Below the pieces are notes generated by a model. It did not search any database. It was not told where the DNA came from and worked only from the letters and a program-made list of their open reading frames with translations. Below, in pieces: positions 7,453-16,926 of a stretch of 64,000 bases of DNA. Made by a program: the position numbers and the translations under genes. Position 1 is the stretch's first letter. The number at the start of each line of letters is the position of its first letter. Where the stretch lies: the NCBI RefSeq assembly GCF_900100375.1, contig NZ_FNEZ01000001.1, forward strand, positions 798,394-862,393, in the 5' to 3' direction. Origin of the DNA: Flavobacterium noncentrifugens. Its GTDB lineage: Bacteria > Bacteroidota > Bacteroidia > Flavobacteriales > Flavobacteriaceae.

Positions 7453-9576
7453 ATGACCAACATCGATTTCATCAGACAAACAGTTTCCACATCGGCACAA
7501 AATATCCAAAATACCGTTCAGCTTTTAAACGAAGATTGCACGATTCCGTTCATTTCGCGCTACCGCAAAGACAAAACCGGAAACCTCGATGAAGTTGTCA
7601 TCGAACAAATCGCAAAGCAAAACCAGGCTTATGATGCGATTGTCAAACGAAAAGACGCGATCTTAAAATCAATTTCCGAACAAAAAGCACTCACGCCCGA
7701 ACTCGAAAAAAAGATCAGCCAAAGCTTTGACCTAAACGAACTCGAAGATTTTTACCTGCCGTTCAAAAAGAAAAAGAAAACCCGCGCTGACGTAGCCCGT
7801 GAAAACGGGCTCGAGCCACTTGCCAAAATCATCATGGCGCAAAACAACGACAATATCGATCTTATTTCGTCCAAATATTTAAATGAAAAAGTCAGAAATG
7901 AAGACGAAGCTTTGCAAGGCGCGCGCGACATTATTGCCGAATGGATCAATGAAAATAGCTATGTCCGCAAGCAAATGCGCCGTTTGTTTAATCGAAAATC
8001 GACAATCACAACGAAGGTTGTCAAAACCAAAAAAGACGACGACAACGCACAGAAATTCAACCAGTATTTCGACTGGTCAGAACCGTTAACGAAAGCACCA
8101 TCACACCGATTGCTTGCGATGCTTCGCGCCGAAAATGAAGGTTTTGTCAAGATGAAAATCGAAATTGAAAATGAAGAAGCGATTGATTTGATATCAGAAG
8201 TGGTTATTAAAAATAACAACGATACGACACCACATTTACAGCTCGCGATCGAAGACAGTTATAAAAGATTGCTCGCTCCGGCGATTTCAAACGAAGCGTT
8301 GCAGGAAGCCAAAGCCAAAGCCGATGCGAATTCGATTGGCGTTTTCGCAAACAATTTAGGCCAATTGCTGCTCGCGCCGCCACTCGGTGAAAAACGCATT
8401 TTAGCAATTGATCCCGGATTTCGAAGCGGCTGCAAAATTGTCTGTCTTGACAAAAAAGGCGATTTGCTATATAACGAAACCATTTTTCCGCACGCACCGC
8501 AAAAGGAAGAAACGATGGCAATGAAAAAAATCCGTTCGATGGTCAATTCATATAAAATCGACGCGATCTCAATCGGCAACGGAACCGCTTCGCGCGAAAC
8601 TGAATTTTTCATCAAGAAAATCGCATTTGACAAGCCGGTTCAGGTTTTCATCGTAAGCGAAGCCGGAGCTTCAGTATATTCAGCTTCGAAAATCGCCAGG
8701 GAAGAATTTCCGAATTATGACGTCACCGTTCGTGGTGCCATTTCCATCGGAAGAAGATTGTCTGATCCATTGGCAGAACTTGTAAAAATAGACCCGAAAG
8801 CCATCGGCGTAGGCCAATACCAGCACGATGTCGATCAGGGAAAATTGAAAGAAGAACTCGATACGGTTGTGGTGCGCTGCGTGAATTCGGTTGGCGTGAA
8901 TATCAATACGGCGAGTAAGCATCTATTGGGCTATGTGAGCGGAATCGGGGAGAAGCTTGCTGAAAACATTGTAGCTTACCGTTCCGAAAACGGGCCTTTC
9001 GAAGATCGGAAACAACTTAAAAAAGTGCCAAGATTGGGAGAAAAAGCCTACCAGCAAGGCGTGGCTTTCATTCGGATTTCAAATGCTAAAAATCCGCTCG
9101 ACAATTCGGCCGTGCATCCGGAAGCATATCCGATTGTTGAAAAAATGGCCAAAGATTTAAAACTTTCCGTCAATGATTTAATTGCAAACAAAGAAAAAAC
9201 AGCGCTGATTAAACCTGAAAATTACATTACGACTGAAATCGGTTTACTCGGATTAAAAGACATTATTAAAGAGCTTGAAAAACCAGGATTGGATCCGAGG
9301 AAATCGGCAAAAATATTCGAATTTGATGCCCATGTCAAATCGATTAAAGACGTTAAAATAGGAATGGTATTGCCTGGAATTGTGAACAACATTACGAATT
9401 TCGGCTGTTTCGTGGACATAGGAATAAAAGAAAGCGGACTTGTGCACATTTCCCAGCTCAAAGCCGGATTTGTATCGGATGTGAATGAAGTCGTAAAATT
9501 GCACCAGCATGTTCAGGTAAAAGTCACTGAAATCGATGAAGAAAGAAAACGCATTCAACTCAGCATGATTTTATAA
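7453..9576 (+). CDS. tex: Tex-family RNA-binding transcription accessory protein
   Basis: The 707-residue protein shows the full Tex architecture. An N-terminal helical region (about 1-200) contains PFISRYRKDKTGNLDE, a Tex hallmark. The YqgF/RNase H-like domain starts at about 312 (RILAIDPGFRSGCKI). Helix-hairpin-helix motifs follow near 490-560 (LLGYVSGIGEKLAENIVAYR), and the C-terminal S1 domain is at about 637-705 (GMVLPGIVNNITNFGCFVDI). Tex binds nucleic acid and RNA polymerase-associated complexes; its exact role is still debated. It is slightly shorter than the usual 720-780 residues, but no domain is missing. It has a long upstream gap and is monocistronic, facing tatA. Confidence 0.94.
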   Translation: MTNIDFIRQTVSTSAQNIQNTVQLLNEDCTIPFISRYRKDKTGNLDEVVIEQIAKQNQAYDAIVKRKDAILKSISEQKALTPELEKKISQSFDLNELEDFYLPFKKKKKTRADVARENGLEPLAKIIMAQNNDNIDLISSKYLNEKVRNEDEALQGARDIIAEWINENSYVRKQMRRLFNRKSTITTKVVKTKKDDDNAQKFNQYFDWSEPLTKAPSHRLLAMLRAENEGFVKMKIEIENEEAIDLISEVVIKNNNDTTPHLQLAIEDSYKRLLAPAISNEALQEAKAKADANSIGVFANNLGQLLLAPPLGEKRILAIDPGFRSGCKIVCLDKKGDLLYNETIFPHAPQKEETMAMKKIRSMVNSYKIDAISIGNGTASRETEFFIKKIAFDKPVQVFIVSEAGASVYSASKIAREEFPNYDVTVRGAISIGRRLSDPLAELVKIDPKAIGVGQYQHDVDQGKLKEELDTVVVRCVNSVGVNINTASKHLLGYVSGIGEKLAENIVAYRSENGPFEDRKQLKKVPRLGEKAYQQGVAFIRISNAKNPLDNSAVHPEAYPIVEKMAKDLKLSVNDLIANKEKTALIKPENYITTEIGLLGLKDIIKELEKPGLDPRKSAKIFEFDAHVKSIKDVKIGMVLPGIVNNITNFGCFVDIGIKESGLVHISQLKAGFVSDVNEVVKLHQHVQVKVTEIDEERKRIQLSMIL

Positions 9577-9579
9577 GGC

Positions 9580-9615
9580 AAAAAAAAGACCTCAGCAATT
9601 TAACTCGCTGAGGTC
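9580..9615 (-). terminator. Terminator for tatA between convergent tex and tatA
   Basis: GACCTCAGC (9588-9596) and GCTGAGGTC (9607-9615) form a perfect 9-bp stem with a 10-base loop. The A-run at 9580-9587 gives a U-run on minus-strand transcripts, so it fits tatA best. For tex it would be a hairpin without a U-run. Confidence 0.85.
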
Positions 9616-9638
9616 ATTAAAAAACACCAAAGATGTTT

Positions 9639-9821
9639 TTAAATTTTTTCTTCTTCTTCTTTTCTTGTAGCTGCCGGCTGGTCATTATCCTTTGCTGCAT
9701 TTTTGAATTCCTTAATACCAGAACCCAAACCTTTCATTAATTCCGGAATCTTTTTACCTCCAAAAAGCAATAAAATTACTGCTACTATGATAAGGATTTC
9801 TGTAACACCTAATCTTCCCAT
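9639..9821 (-). CDS. tatA: Twin-arginine translocase subunit TatA/E
   Basis: The 60-residue protein has the standard TatA plan: a short N-terminal membrane helix ([23 protein letters not shown]), the [21 protein letters not shown] hinge and amphipathic helix, and an acidic-basic tail ending RKEEEEKI. TatA forms the pore-like assembly that moves folded proteins with RR signal peptides across the inner membrane with TatC. No tatC or tatB is nearby, as is usual in Bacteroidota, where tat genes are often dispersed. The gene is a single unit with its own -7 box (9863-9870 on the complement) and its own hairpin terminator. Confidence 0.94.
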   Translation of the reverse strand: MGRLGVTEILIIVAVILLLFGGKKIPELMKGLGSGIKEFKNAAKDNDQPAATRKEEEEKI

Positions 9822-9862
9822 GATAAAAATTTTTGTGCCGAAGCAATTGTAAAATGTAAAGG

Positions 9863-9870
9863 CAAATATA
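9863..9870 (-). promoter_or_regulatory. -7 box, tatA promoter
   Basis: CAAATATA reads TATATTTG on the minus strand, 41 bases before the tatA ATG. Confidence 0.55.
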
Positions 9871-9999
9871 AAAAGAAAAAACGGTTACTGATTTGCTTAT
9901 TTGGCAAATATTTATGATTTATCCGCGTTAAATCTCTTTTTGGCAGTGATTTAAAGGAAATGTAACAAAACACCCAATTTTCAAAGCCATTTAAATCCC

Positions 10000-10007
10000 T
10001 ATATTTG
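10000..10007 (+). promoter_or_regulatory. -7 box, M23 peptidase / GH3 operon
   Basis: TATATTTG, an exact TAnnTTTG match, lies 24 bases before the ATG at 10032. T-rich sequence sits at the expected -33 spacing but without a perfect TTTG. Confidence 0.6.
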
Positions 10008-10031
10008 TTAACTCATACATACTTACGGTAA

Positions 10032-10898
10032 ATGTCCGGAAAAAGATTAAAAAGAAGAAAATTAGCCAAAAAACTATTTACTAAGAACCGTCTGGTGATT
10101 TTAAATGAGGACACTTTTGAAGAAATTTTCTCTTTAAAATTAACCCTGATGAATGTTTTTGTGGTTGCTACGATCGGTGCTATTTTGATCATTACCGTTA
10201 CAACTTATATCATCGCCTTTACGCCACTGCGTGAATTTATTCCGGGTTACGCTTCCGACAAGCTCAAAAAAGACGCAACTGAACTGGCGTTGAAATCCGA
10301 TTCACTTTCGTCATCCCTCAAAAAAAACGAAGCGTATATCGCCTCGATCCGAAAAGTACTGACCGGAGATCTCGAATTTGCCAAACTCAGCAAAGACTCT
10401 ATTTTGGCTGCGCCGACAACATCCGATCCGGCAGCGGTTTCACCCTCAAAAGAAGACCTGAAATTGCGGGAAGAAGTCGCGCAGGAAGACAAATACAACC
10501 TTTTTGAAAAAGCGCAATCCAAAGCCGGAGTGGTTTTATTTCCGCCGGTGAAAGGCCCGATCACTGAAAAATTCGACCGGAAAGCGAAACACCTGGCTGT
10601 TGATATCGCTTTGGCCAAAGACACGCCGATCAAAGCCGTTCTTGGCGGCATCGTGATCTTTGCCGATTGGACACCATCAACGGGAAACGTCATCATCCTG
10701 CGCCACAACAACGGATTCATTTCGGTTTATAAACACGCAGCATCACTCACAAAATCGCAGGGCGACATCGTAAAAACCGGTGAAGTCATTGCGCTTGCCG
10801 GATCGACAGGCCAGGAATCAACCGGCGTGCATTTGCATTTCGAGCTTTTGAAAGACGGTTATGCGATCGATCCGACCCAATTTATTGAATTTGAATAA
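10032..10898 (+). CDS. Membrane-anchored M23 (LytM) metallopeptidase
   Basis: The 288-residue protein has a basic N-terminus, one membrane helix (about 37-63), a periplasmic linker (about 75-170) and a C-terminal M23 domain (about 170-288). The zinc ligands are visible: H187 and D191 in KHLAVDIA, and H269 of the HLH pair in STGVHLHFEL. An active enzyme is therefore likely rather than a degenerate LytM factor. M23 peptidases cut peptidoglycan cross-links or other glycine-rich peptides in cell-wall growth. The next gene (GH3-like) begins only 5 bases after the stop, so the two are probably co-transcribed. Confidence 0.9.
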   Translation: MSGKRLKRRKLAKKLFTKNRLVILNEDTFEEIFSLKLTLMNVFVVATIGAILIITVTTYIIAFTPLREFIPGYASDKLKKDATELALKSDSLSSSLKKNEAYIASIRKVLTGDLEFAKLSKDSILAAPTTSDPAAVSPSKEDLKLREEVAQEDKYNLFEKAQSKAGVVLFPPVKGPITEKFDRKAKHLAVDIALAKDTPIKAVLGGIVIFADWTPSTGNVIILRHNNGFISVYKHAASLTKSQGDIVKTGEVIALAGSTGQESTGVHLHFELLKDGYAIDPTQFIEFE

Positions 10899-10903
10899 AA
10901 GAT

Positions 10904-12412
10904 ATGTCCATAAAATCTATAGCCGCTAAAATTTTCGCAAAGCAGGTTTACAACAAAACCCAAAAGTGGGTTCAAAATCCTGTAGAAACCCAGCAAAAAG
11001 TTTTTGACAAACTGATTGCTGCTGCGAAAAACACGCAATTTGGCAAAGACCACGATTTTGAAAACGTCAAAACTTACGCTGATTTTGCTGCTAAAGTTCC
11101 GGTACGCGATTACGAAGAACTCAAATATTATGTCGACCAGATGGTGGCCGGAAAAGAGAACATTCTCTGGCCGGGAAAACCATTGTATTTCGCCAAAACT
11201 TCGGGGACGACATCAGGCGCGAAATACATTCCGCTTACAAAGGAATCGATGCCATTCCATATTCAAGCCGCCCGAAACGCGATCCTGAGTTACATCCACG
11301 AAAGTGGGAACGCCGATTTTGTAAATGGCAAAATGATCTTTTTACAAGGCAGCCCGGAAATGGAGGAAAAAAACGGCGTAAAACTCGGTCGCTTGTCGGG
11401 AATTGTTGCGCATTTTGTCCCGAAATATTTGCAGAAAAACAGAATGCCATCCTGGGAAACCAATATTATAGATGATTGGGAAACGAAAGTCGATGCCATT
11501 GTAAAAGAGACGATACATGAAGACCTATCGGTCATTTCGGGGATTCCGTCGTGGGTGCAAATGTATTTTGAAAAACTGCAGCAAAAAGGAGGAAAGCCTG
11601 TGGGCGAAATCTTTAAAAATTTTAATTTGTTTATTTATGGCGGTGTGAATTATGAGCCTTATCGGGCGAAATTTGAAAATCTGATCGGGCGAAAAGTCGA
11701 CAGCATTGAATTGTTTCCGGCATCGGAAGGTTTTTTCGCATACCAGGATTCGCAGAAAGAAAAAGGCATGTTGCTGCTTTTGAACTCCGGAATTTTTTAT
11801 GAGTTCATCAAATCGGACGAATTTTTTACCAATTCCAACGGTTCGGGACCAAAACGTTACACCATTGGCGAGGTCGAAACCGGTGTCAATTATGTATTGA
11901 TCATTTCTACAAATGCCGGGCTTTGGGCATATAATATTGGCGACACCGTACAATTTACTTCGACAAAGCCGTACCGCGTGATCGTTTCGGGCAGGATCAA
12001 ACATTACATTTCGGCATTTGGGGAACATGTCATAGGGAAAGAAGTTGAAGCCGCTTTGCAGGAAGCGATGTTAGGAACTGATGTCAGCGTAAACGAATTT
12101 ACCGTCGCGCCGCAAATCACACCAGCAACCGGATTGCCGTACCATCAATGGTTTATCGAATTTGAAAATGAGCCTAAGGATTTACAGGCTTTCGCCGATA
12201 AGATCGATGCAGCAATGCAAAAACAAAACGTGTATTATTTCGATCTGATTTCAGGAAAAGTACTGCAAAGGTTAGTCATTTCGAAAGTGCCCAAAAACGG
12301 ATTTCAGGATTACATGAAATCAATCGGAAAGCTCGGCGGACAGAATAAAATTCCGAGGCTGAGCAACGACAGAACCATTGCAGATTCGTTAAAAACCATT
12401 TCTCAAAAATGA
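10904..12412 (+). CDS. GH3-family acyl-adenylating enzyme
   Basis: The 502-residue protein is a full-length member of the GH3 family (GH3 auxin-responsive promoter), an adenylate-forming group best known from plants, where it joins amino acids to jasmonate or auxin. The ATP-binding P-loop motif FAKTSGTTSGAKYIPLT is at about 97-112. It also has IYGGVNYEPY, LFPASEGFFAYQ and ISAFGEHVIGKEVE, the usual GH3 order. Bacterial members are widespread in Bacteroidota and their acid and amine substrates are not known. It lies between an M23 peptidase and a secreted protein, overlapping the latter by 4 bases (ATGA). An envelope-related conjugation is a guess from context. Confidence 0.88.
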   Translation: MSIKSIAAKIFAKQVYNKTQKWVQNPVETQQKVFDKLIAAAKNTQFGKDHDFENVKTYADFAAKVPVRDYEELKYYVDQMVAGKENILWPGKPLYFAKTSGTTSGAKYIPLTKESMPFHIQAARNAILSYIHESGNADFVNGKMIFLQGSPEMEEKNGVKLGRLSGIVAHFVPKYLQKNRMPSWETNIIDDWETKVDAIVKETIHEDLSVISGIPSWVQMYFEKLQQKGGKPVGEIFKNFNLFIYGGVNYEPYRAKFENLIGRKVDSIELFPASEGFFAYQDSQKEKGMLLLLNSGIFYEFIKSDEFFTNSNGSGPKRYTIGEVETGVNYVLIISTNAGLWAYNIGDTVQFTSTKPYRVIVSGRIKHYISAFGEHVIGKEVEAALQEAMLGTDVSVNEFTVAPQITPATGLPYHQWFIEFENEPKDLQAFADKIDAAMQKQNVYYFDLISGKVLQRLVISKVPKNGFQDYMKSIGKLGGQNKIPRLSNDRTIADSLKTISQK

Positions 12413-13290
12413 AAAATTCCTTCTTTTTCGGGCTGCTCTTTTTCGTAGGCTTTTCTGCTTTGGCACAGATCAGAGGCGTAGTGAAAGACAGCATTGATGG
12501 AAAACCAGTTCCGTATGTGACGATTTCGGTCGAAAATGAAAATTTCGGAACAACCTCAGAAGAAAATGGCGAATTTAAGATCCATGTTTCAGATAAAAGT
12601 AAAAAACTGGTATTTTCAGCGTTGGGATTTGAGCGCAAAACAGTTTCCATTTCAGACGTTTCGGAAGTCAGGCTCAAGCCAACGGCATTGCAACTCGACG
12701 AAGTGGTGATTTCAAAGCGATTTGAAACGCAGAAGAAAGAAATCGGCGAACCCGAAAATGCCATTCTGGAAACTTTTGATAAAGCACCGAGGATCGACAT
12801 CAAGTTTTTTCCATACGATCCTTCATATAAAAAAACAAGGTATCTGAAGCAGGTGGTGCTGGTGACCGATAGTAAAATCAATGATGCCACATTTAAAATC
12901 CATTTTTACAGCGTCGATGCAAATGGGTATCCCGGCGAGGAATTGCTTGAGAAAGATTTTATCGTTGCTGTGGATAAAGGCGTGTCGAAAACCAAATTCA
13001 ACGTCTCGAAATTCAATTTGATCATGCCAAAAACAGGCCTGTTCGTTGGTTTTGAAAAGCTGCTGATCGATAAGAATTCCGTTGAGAAAATGGTGATGAA
13101 TTACAATACGAATGAAGCTTTACCTGTAACGACCTATTATCCATTCATGCTGTACAACAATGTCAAACGCAATTTTCAGTTTGTTTTCATTGGCGGAAAA
13201 TGGATCCGGAAAAGCAATCCTGATCAAAACAATCCGGCAGATAAAATCAGGATATATGAACCGGCAATTACAATCATTCTTACCAACTAA
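12409..13290 (+). CDS. Exported carboxypeptidase-regulatory-like domain protein
   Basis: The 293-residue protein has a signal peptide (about 1-20, LLFFVGFSALAQ). A beta-sandwich of the carboxypeptidase D regulatory-like or CNA-B type follows at about 22-100 (IRGVVKDSIDGKPVPYVTIS, FGTTSEENGEFKI, LVFSALGFERKTV). The rest is a unique C-terminal region of about 180 residues. The N-terminal domain is the one found at the start of SusC/TonB receptors, but no beta-barrel or plug follows, so it is not a receptor. It probably acts in the periplasm or at the outer membrane. Its ATG overlaps the GH3 stop (ATGA). Function unknown. Confidence 0.75.
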   Translation: MKNSFFFGLLFFVGFSALAQIRGVVKDSIDGKPVPYVTISVENENFGTTSEENGEFKIHVSDKSKKLVFSALGFERKTVSISDVSEVRLKPTALQLDEVVISKRFETQKKEIGEPENAILETFDKAPRIDIKFFPYDPSYKKTRYLKQVVLVTDSKINDATFKIHFYSVDANGYPGEELLEKDFIVAVDKGVSKTKFNVSKFNLIMPKTGLFVGFEKLLIDKNSVEKMVMNYNTNEALPVTTYYPFMLYNNVKRNFQFVFIGGKWIRKSNPDQNNPADKIRIYEPAITIILTN

Positions 13291-13302
13291 ATATAAAAAT
13301 GT

Positions 13303-13310
13303 TACATTTG
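13303..13310 (+). promoter_or_regulatory. -7 box ahead of the DUF6909-like gene
   Basis: TACATTTG, an exact TAnnTTTG match, gives a leader of about 60 bases before the ATG at 13377. It may also feed the polysaccharide genes that follow closely. Confidence 0.6.
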
Positions 13311-13376
13311 CAGGTTAGAAAATAAATATAAAGCAAGAAGCCTTGCGAAAAAAGGCAAAATTATAGCAAACAATTA

Positions 13377-15068
13377 ATGAAAGAAATTAAAAATATTGTA
13401 AGATCAAGGGCACAGGAATCTTCAAGTGCCGTTGAGAAATTATACATCACGATGCGCCATTTGTTCAACCGCGGTTTTTACAAGCCGATGGGCGTTTCGG
13501 GAGACACTTTAAGGGAAGCTTTGCTGTCATTGCGTCCTGAAATTTACGGAACCATTGCAGAGGAAAAAGTAGAATTGAACGGACTTTTATATGTTATCGA
13601 AAGGCTTCCTGTTGGAATTGAGGAATGCCGTTTCATCAACTTAACTTCGGACGAAGGTTATTCGAAATCGCATTTCCAGGCGATTGTTCCGCCAAAGCGA
13701 AAAAGAAACTGTTACCGCATTGACGACGAGCAGATGAACGTTGAAATTACGCGCGGGCGTTCAGATATTTACGATATCCTGACGCATTTGACATTTATTT
13801 TCATCGAATCCCATAAAATCAAAAACAGCGTTCTAATCGATGAATCTGGCGAAGTGACGCGCGACTGGCTGAAGCTCGAAATGGCGGTCGTAGCCAATAA
13901 AAAGCTGAACCTCATCGATAAGGAAAAGGCCATTTCGCATACCGCGAATATCCTTGGGCGTACCTTTGCTGAGGTTTTAGACATTTACGATGCATTCGCC
14001 ACGACGGAAAAACCAGACCGATTCCTACACGTCATTTACTGGCTCGGAAAACTCGCGCTTGAAGAAGCGATGGGAAGCGCGAAACGAACGATCACTTTCA
14101 GCCCGATTTTGAGGGAAAGGCTCGGACACCACATTCACGGGGAAATCTGGGCGACGAATATTAAGGAAGTTTTGAAAGAAAATGAACTTTTAAACCGTCC
14201 GATCCATATCATCAGCGCGAATATGCACAGCGTGATGAATTCGCTTTTTGCAATGCACGTGTTGAAAGCCAAATTCAAAGACCAGTCGGATTTTAATATT
14301 TTTGAAGAACTCAGCAAATCCGGCGCACACGACGTAAGAAATAAAGTGGAGGAATTTGCGAAGCTGCACGGCATGATTGCGCTTCCGGACACTTCGGGAA
14401 CAAATATCGACGTACAGATTTTTGATACGGCGAAGATTGACTGGAAAAAATCGGCTTTCCCAACCGCCAAAACCGGCGAAAGCGCACCAGTGATCATTGT
14501 CATGGATTATGCGTTTGGAGAACAGGCGTATGAAACGATTGACGAATTGCTGAAACCGTATAAAATTTCGAAAGACAATAAAGTGTTGCTGAATGTCGAA
14601 TCGGTTTCGATCATGGGCAAAGCCGGGATTCTGGAAGGCGGAAAAGGCGATATCATGATTCCGTCGGCACACATCAATGAAGGAACAGGCGACAATTACC
14701 CATTTGAAAATGAGCTCACGGCAGCAATGCTCGAAGGCAATGACATTCCGGTTTATGCCGGGCCGATGGTTACCGTGTTGGGAACTTCTTTGCAAAACAA
14801 AGACCTGTTGAAGTTTTTCCACGAATCAACCTGGGGCGTGATCGGGCTTGAAATGGAAGGTGCTTATTACCAGAAAGCGATACAATCGGCATCAAAAATC
14901 AGGAAAAGCATCAATCCGGACGTGAAAGTCAGATATGCTTATTATGCATCGGACAATCCGTTGGAAACCGGAAGCACATTGGCTTCGGGCGGACTCGGGA
15001 CAACAGGGGTGAAGCCGACTTATCTGATTACGATTAAAATATTAGAACAAATTTTTAACATACAATAA
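13377..15068 (+). CDS. DUF6909-like protein with nucleosidase-like C-terminus
   Basis: The 563-residue soluble protein is of a type I associate with Flavobacteriia (DUF6909); I cannot verify the family number here. The N-terminal half (about 1-290) is helical. The C-terminal half (about 300-563) has features of the purine nucleoside phosphorylase / AMP nucleosidase fold: a glycine-rich GKAGILEGGKGDIMIPSAH stretch, GPMVTVLGTSLQ, and WGVIGLEMEGAYYQKAI, where the MEGA-type motif is the ribose-binding signature of that fold. It may therefore cleave or sense a nucleotide. No substrate is known. It has its own promoter and is followed 5 bases later by the chain-length gene. Confidence 0.6.
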   Translation: MKEIKNIVRSRAQESSSAVEKLYITMRHLFNRGFYKPMGVSGDTLREALLSLRPEIYGTIAEEKVELNGLLYVIERLPVGIEECRFINLTSDEGYSKSHFQAIVPPKRKRNCYRIDDEQMNVEITRGRSDIYDILTHLTFIFIESHKIKNSVLIDESGEVTRDWLKLEMAVVANKKLNLIDKEKAISHTANILGRTFAEVLDIYDAFATTEKPDRFLHVIYWLGKLALEEAMGSAKRTITFSPILRERLGHHIHGEIWATNIKEVLKENELLNRPIHIISANMHSVMNSLFAMHVLKAKFKDQSDFNIFEELSKSGAHDVRNKVEEFAKLHGMIALPDTSGTNIDVQIFDTAKIDWKKSAFPTAKTGESAPVIIVMDYAFGEQAYETIDELLKPYKISKDNKVLLNVESVSIMGKAGILEGGKGDIMIPSAHINEGTGDNYPFENELTAAMLEGNDIPVYAGPMVTVLGTSLQNKDLLKFFHESTWGVIGLEMEGAYYQKAIQSASKIRKSINPDVKVRYAYYASDNPLETGSTLASGGLGTTGVKPTYLITIKILEQIFNIQ

Positions 15069-15073
15069 TTTTT

Positions 15074-16054
15074 ATGAATACAAATCCTACGAGAAATCCA
15101 GACGATCAGGAAATTAACCTGGGTTTAATCTCAGACAAAATCGGTGGTTTTTTTCAAAACATCAATTATCTTATTTTCAGGGCGATACAGTTTGTGATCA
15201 AACACATTGTGGTATTGGGCATTTTGGTTGTAATTGGTGTTGCCGTTGGTATGTTATTAGACAAAACGAGCAAGACGTATGACCATCAGATCATTGTTAA
15301 AAGCAATTTTTTAAGTACGGATTATTTGTATGCAAAAATCGACCTGATCGAATCCAAAATTAAAGAAAGAGATACTTTATTTTTAAAGGCTATTGGTGTT
15401 GAAGATCCTGCAAAACTGACCTTTATTGAAGTGAAGCCAATCGTTGATATTTACCAATTCGTCAATTCAGAACAAAATTTCCAGATCCTGAAACTGATGT
15501 CTGACGACAGTGAGGTAAAGAAAATCATCGAGGATAAAACGACGAGTAAAAATTACCCTTTTCATCTGATTTCTTTTACGACGAAAGATTATACCACGCG
15601 TAAAAAAACGGTTGAGCCTTTGATGAAATATCTGAACAACAGCGCATACTACAGCAAAATTCTCAAAGAATATGTAAATAACGTCAAAGAAAAGATCAAG
15701 GCAAACGACATTATCATCGCTCAAATTGATGCATTCCTTAACGGATTGTCAAGATCAGATGCATCAAAAGACAACAAATTGGTTTATTACAGCGAGAATT
15801 CACAGCTCAACGATGTGATCGAGACCAAAGACAGGCTTTTGAAAGAGCAGGGAAACAACAGGATTGACCTTGTTAACATTGATCAGATCGAAAAAGAAAG
15901 CAATTCGATCCTGAATATTGAAAATAAAACAGCAGTGAACGGTAAACTTAAATTTGTCCTGCCATTCATACTCGTTTTGATCTACCTTGGAATCTTTTTC
16001 TTCATTAGGTTTTACAAAGCACAATCATTAAAATACGAAAACAAACAAAATTAA
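15074..16054 (+). CDS. Wzz-like polysaccharide chain-length protein
   Basis: The 326-residue protein has the topology of polysaccharide co-polymerases: a cytoplasmic start, a first membrane helix at about 46-64, a large periplasmic domain with long helices (about 65-290), a second helix at about 297-317 and a short lysine-rich tail. No kinase domain follows, so it resembles O-antigen Wzz rather than Wzc. Sequence conservation in this class is low, so the call rests on topology and on its place as the first gene of the sugar locus, just before rfbA. Such proteins set the modal length of Wzy-made polymers in the inner membrane. Confidence 0.62.
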   Translation: MNTNPTRNPDDQEINLGLISDKIGGFFQNINYLIFRAIQFVIKHIVVLGILVVIGVAVGMLLDKTSKTYDHQIIVKSNFLSTDYLYAKIDLIESKIKERDTLFLKAIGVEDPAKLTFIEVKPIVDIYQFVNSEQNFQILKLMSDDSEVKKIIEDKTTSKNYPFHLISFTTKDYTTRKKTVEPLMKYLNNSAYYSKILKEYVNNVKEKIKANDIIIAQIDAFLNGLSRSDASKDNKLVYYSENSQLNDVIETKDRLLKEQGNNRIDLVNIDQIEKESNSILNIENKTAVNGKLKFVLPFILVLIYLGIFFFIRFYKAQSLKYENKQN

Positions 16055-16064
16055 AACGCCAAAG

Positions 16065-16922
16065 ATGAAAGGAATTATTTTAGCAGGAGGCTCAGGTACA
16101 AGACTACATCCATTAACGTTGGCGGTAAGCAAGCAACTGATGCCCATTTATGACAAGCCGATGATTTACTATCCGCTGTCTACTTTACTCTGGTCTGGCA
16201 TCAGGGAAATCCTGATCATTTCAACACCGCACGATTTGCCGTTGTTTGAACAGTTGTTGGGCGATGGGAAAAAATTCGGCTGCAGCTTTGAATATGCCGT
16301 TCAGGAAAATCCAAACGGGCTTGCCGAAGCATTTATCATCGGGAAAGAATTCATCGGAAACGAAAAAGTCGCATTGATCCTTGGCGATAATATTTTTTAC
16401 GGAACAGGGCTTTCTGAACTTTTACTGGCCAACAGCAATCCTGAAGGCGGAATCATTTATGCTTACCATGTGCATGATCCCGAACGTTACGGCGTAGTCG
16501 ATTTTGATGCCAATGGCAAAGTGCTTTCAATTGAAGAAAAGCCTGAAAACCCAAAATCCAATTATGCGGTTCCCGGAATTTATTTCTACGACAATGACGT
16601 AGTAGAAATTGCGGCAAACATCACACCGAGCCACCGCGGCGAACTCGAAATCACCGACATCAACAGGGAATATCTCGAACGCGGAAAACTTCAGGTGAGC
16701 ATCCTCGACAAAGGAACAGCCTGGCTTGATACGGGAACATTCAATTCGCTGATGCAGGCTTCACAGTTTGTCCAGGTCATTGAAGAAAGACAAGGCCTTA
16801 AAATTGGCTCTATCGAAGAAGCGGCATATAAAATGGGCTACATTGATGCTGCACAACTCAAACTATTGGCTCAGCCGCTGTTAAAAAGCGGATATGGTAC
16901 TCATTTGCTAAGCATAATATAA
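16065..16922 (+). CDS. rfbA: Glucose-1-phosphate thymidylyltransferase
   Basis: The 285-residue protein starts [18 protein letters not shown], the nucleotide-binding signature, followed by [18 protein letters not shown] with the conserved PxxxKPMIYY. It also has LGDNIFYG (the metal-binding D) and [21 protein letters not shown]. It joins glucose 1-phosphate and dTTP to give dTDP-glucose, the first step towards dTDP-L-rhamnose. The length matches RmlA closely. It is followed 4 bases later by rfbC. Its partner rfbB (dTDP-glucose 4,6-dehydratase) is not in the window. Confidence 0.96.
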   Translation: MKGIILAGGSGTRLHPLTLAVSKQLMPIYDKPMIYYPLSTLLWSGIREILIISTPHDLPLFEQLLGDGKKFGCSFEYAVQENPNGLAEAFIIGKEFIGNEKVALILGDNIFYGTGLSELLLANSNPEGGIIYAYHVHDPERYGVVDFDANGKVLSIEEKPENPKSNYAVPGIYFYDNDVVEIAANITPSHRGELEITDINREYLERGKLQVSILDKGTAWLDTGTFNSLMQASQFVQVIEERQGLKIGSIEEAAYKMGYIDAAQLKLLAQPLLKSGYGTHLLSII

Positions 16923-16926
16923 TTGT

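Noticed and set aside
7248..7490. 80-residue minus-strand frame before tex
   Set aside because: It covers intergenic repeats and the tex start; no start context or similarity was seen.
12276..12890. 204-residue minus-strand open frame across the GH3 end and the next gene
   Set aside because: It is serine-rich antisense without recognisable features, lying over two coding genes with overlapping stop and start.
14190..14822. 210-residue open frame on the minus strand inside the DUF6909-like gene
   Set aside because: It is opposite a well-supported gene, shows no domain pattern, and its composition is that of a shadow frame.
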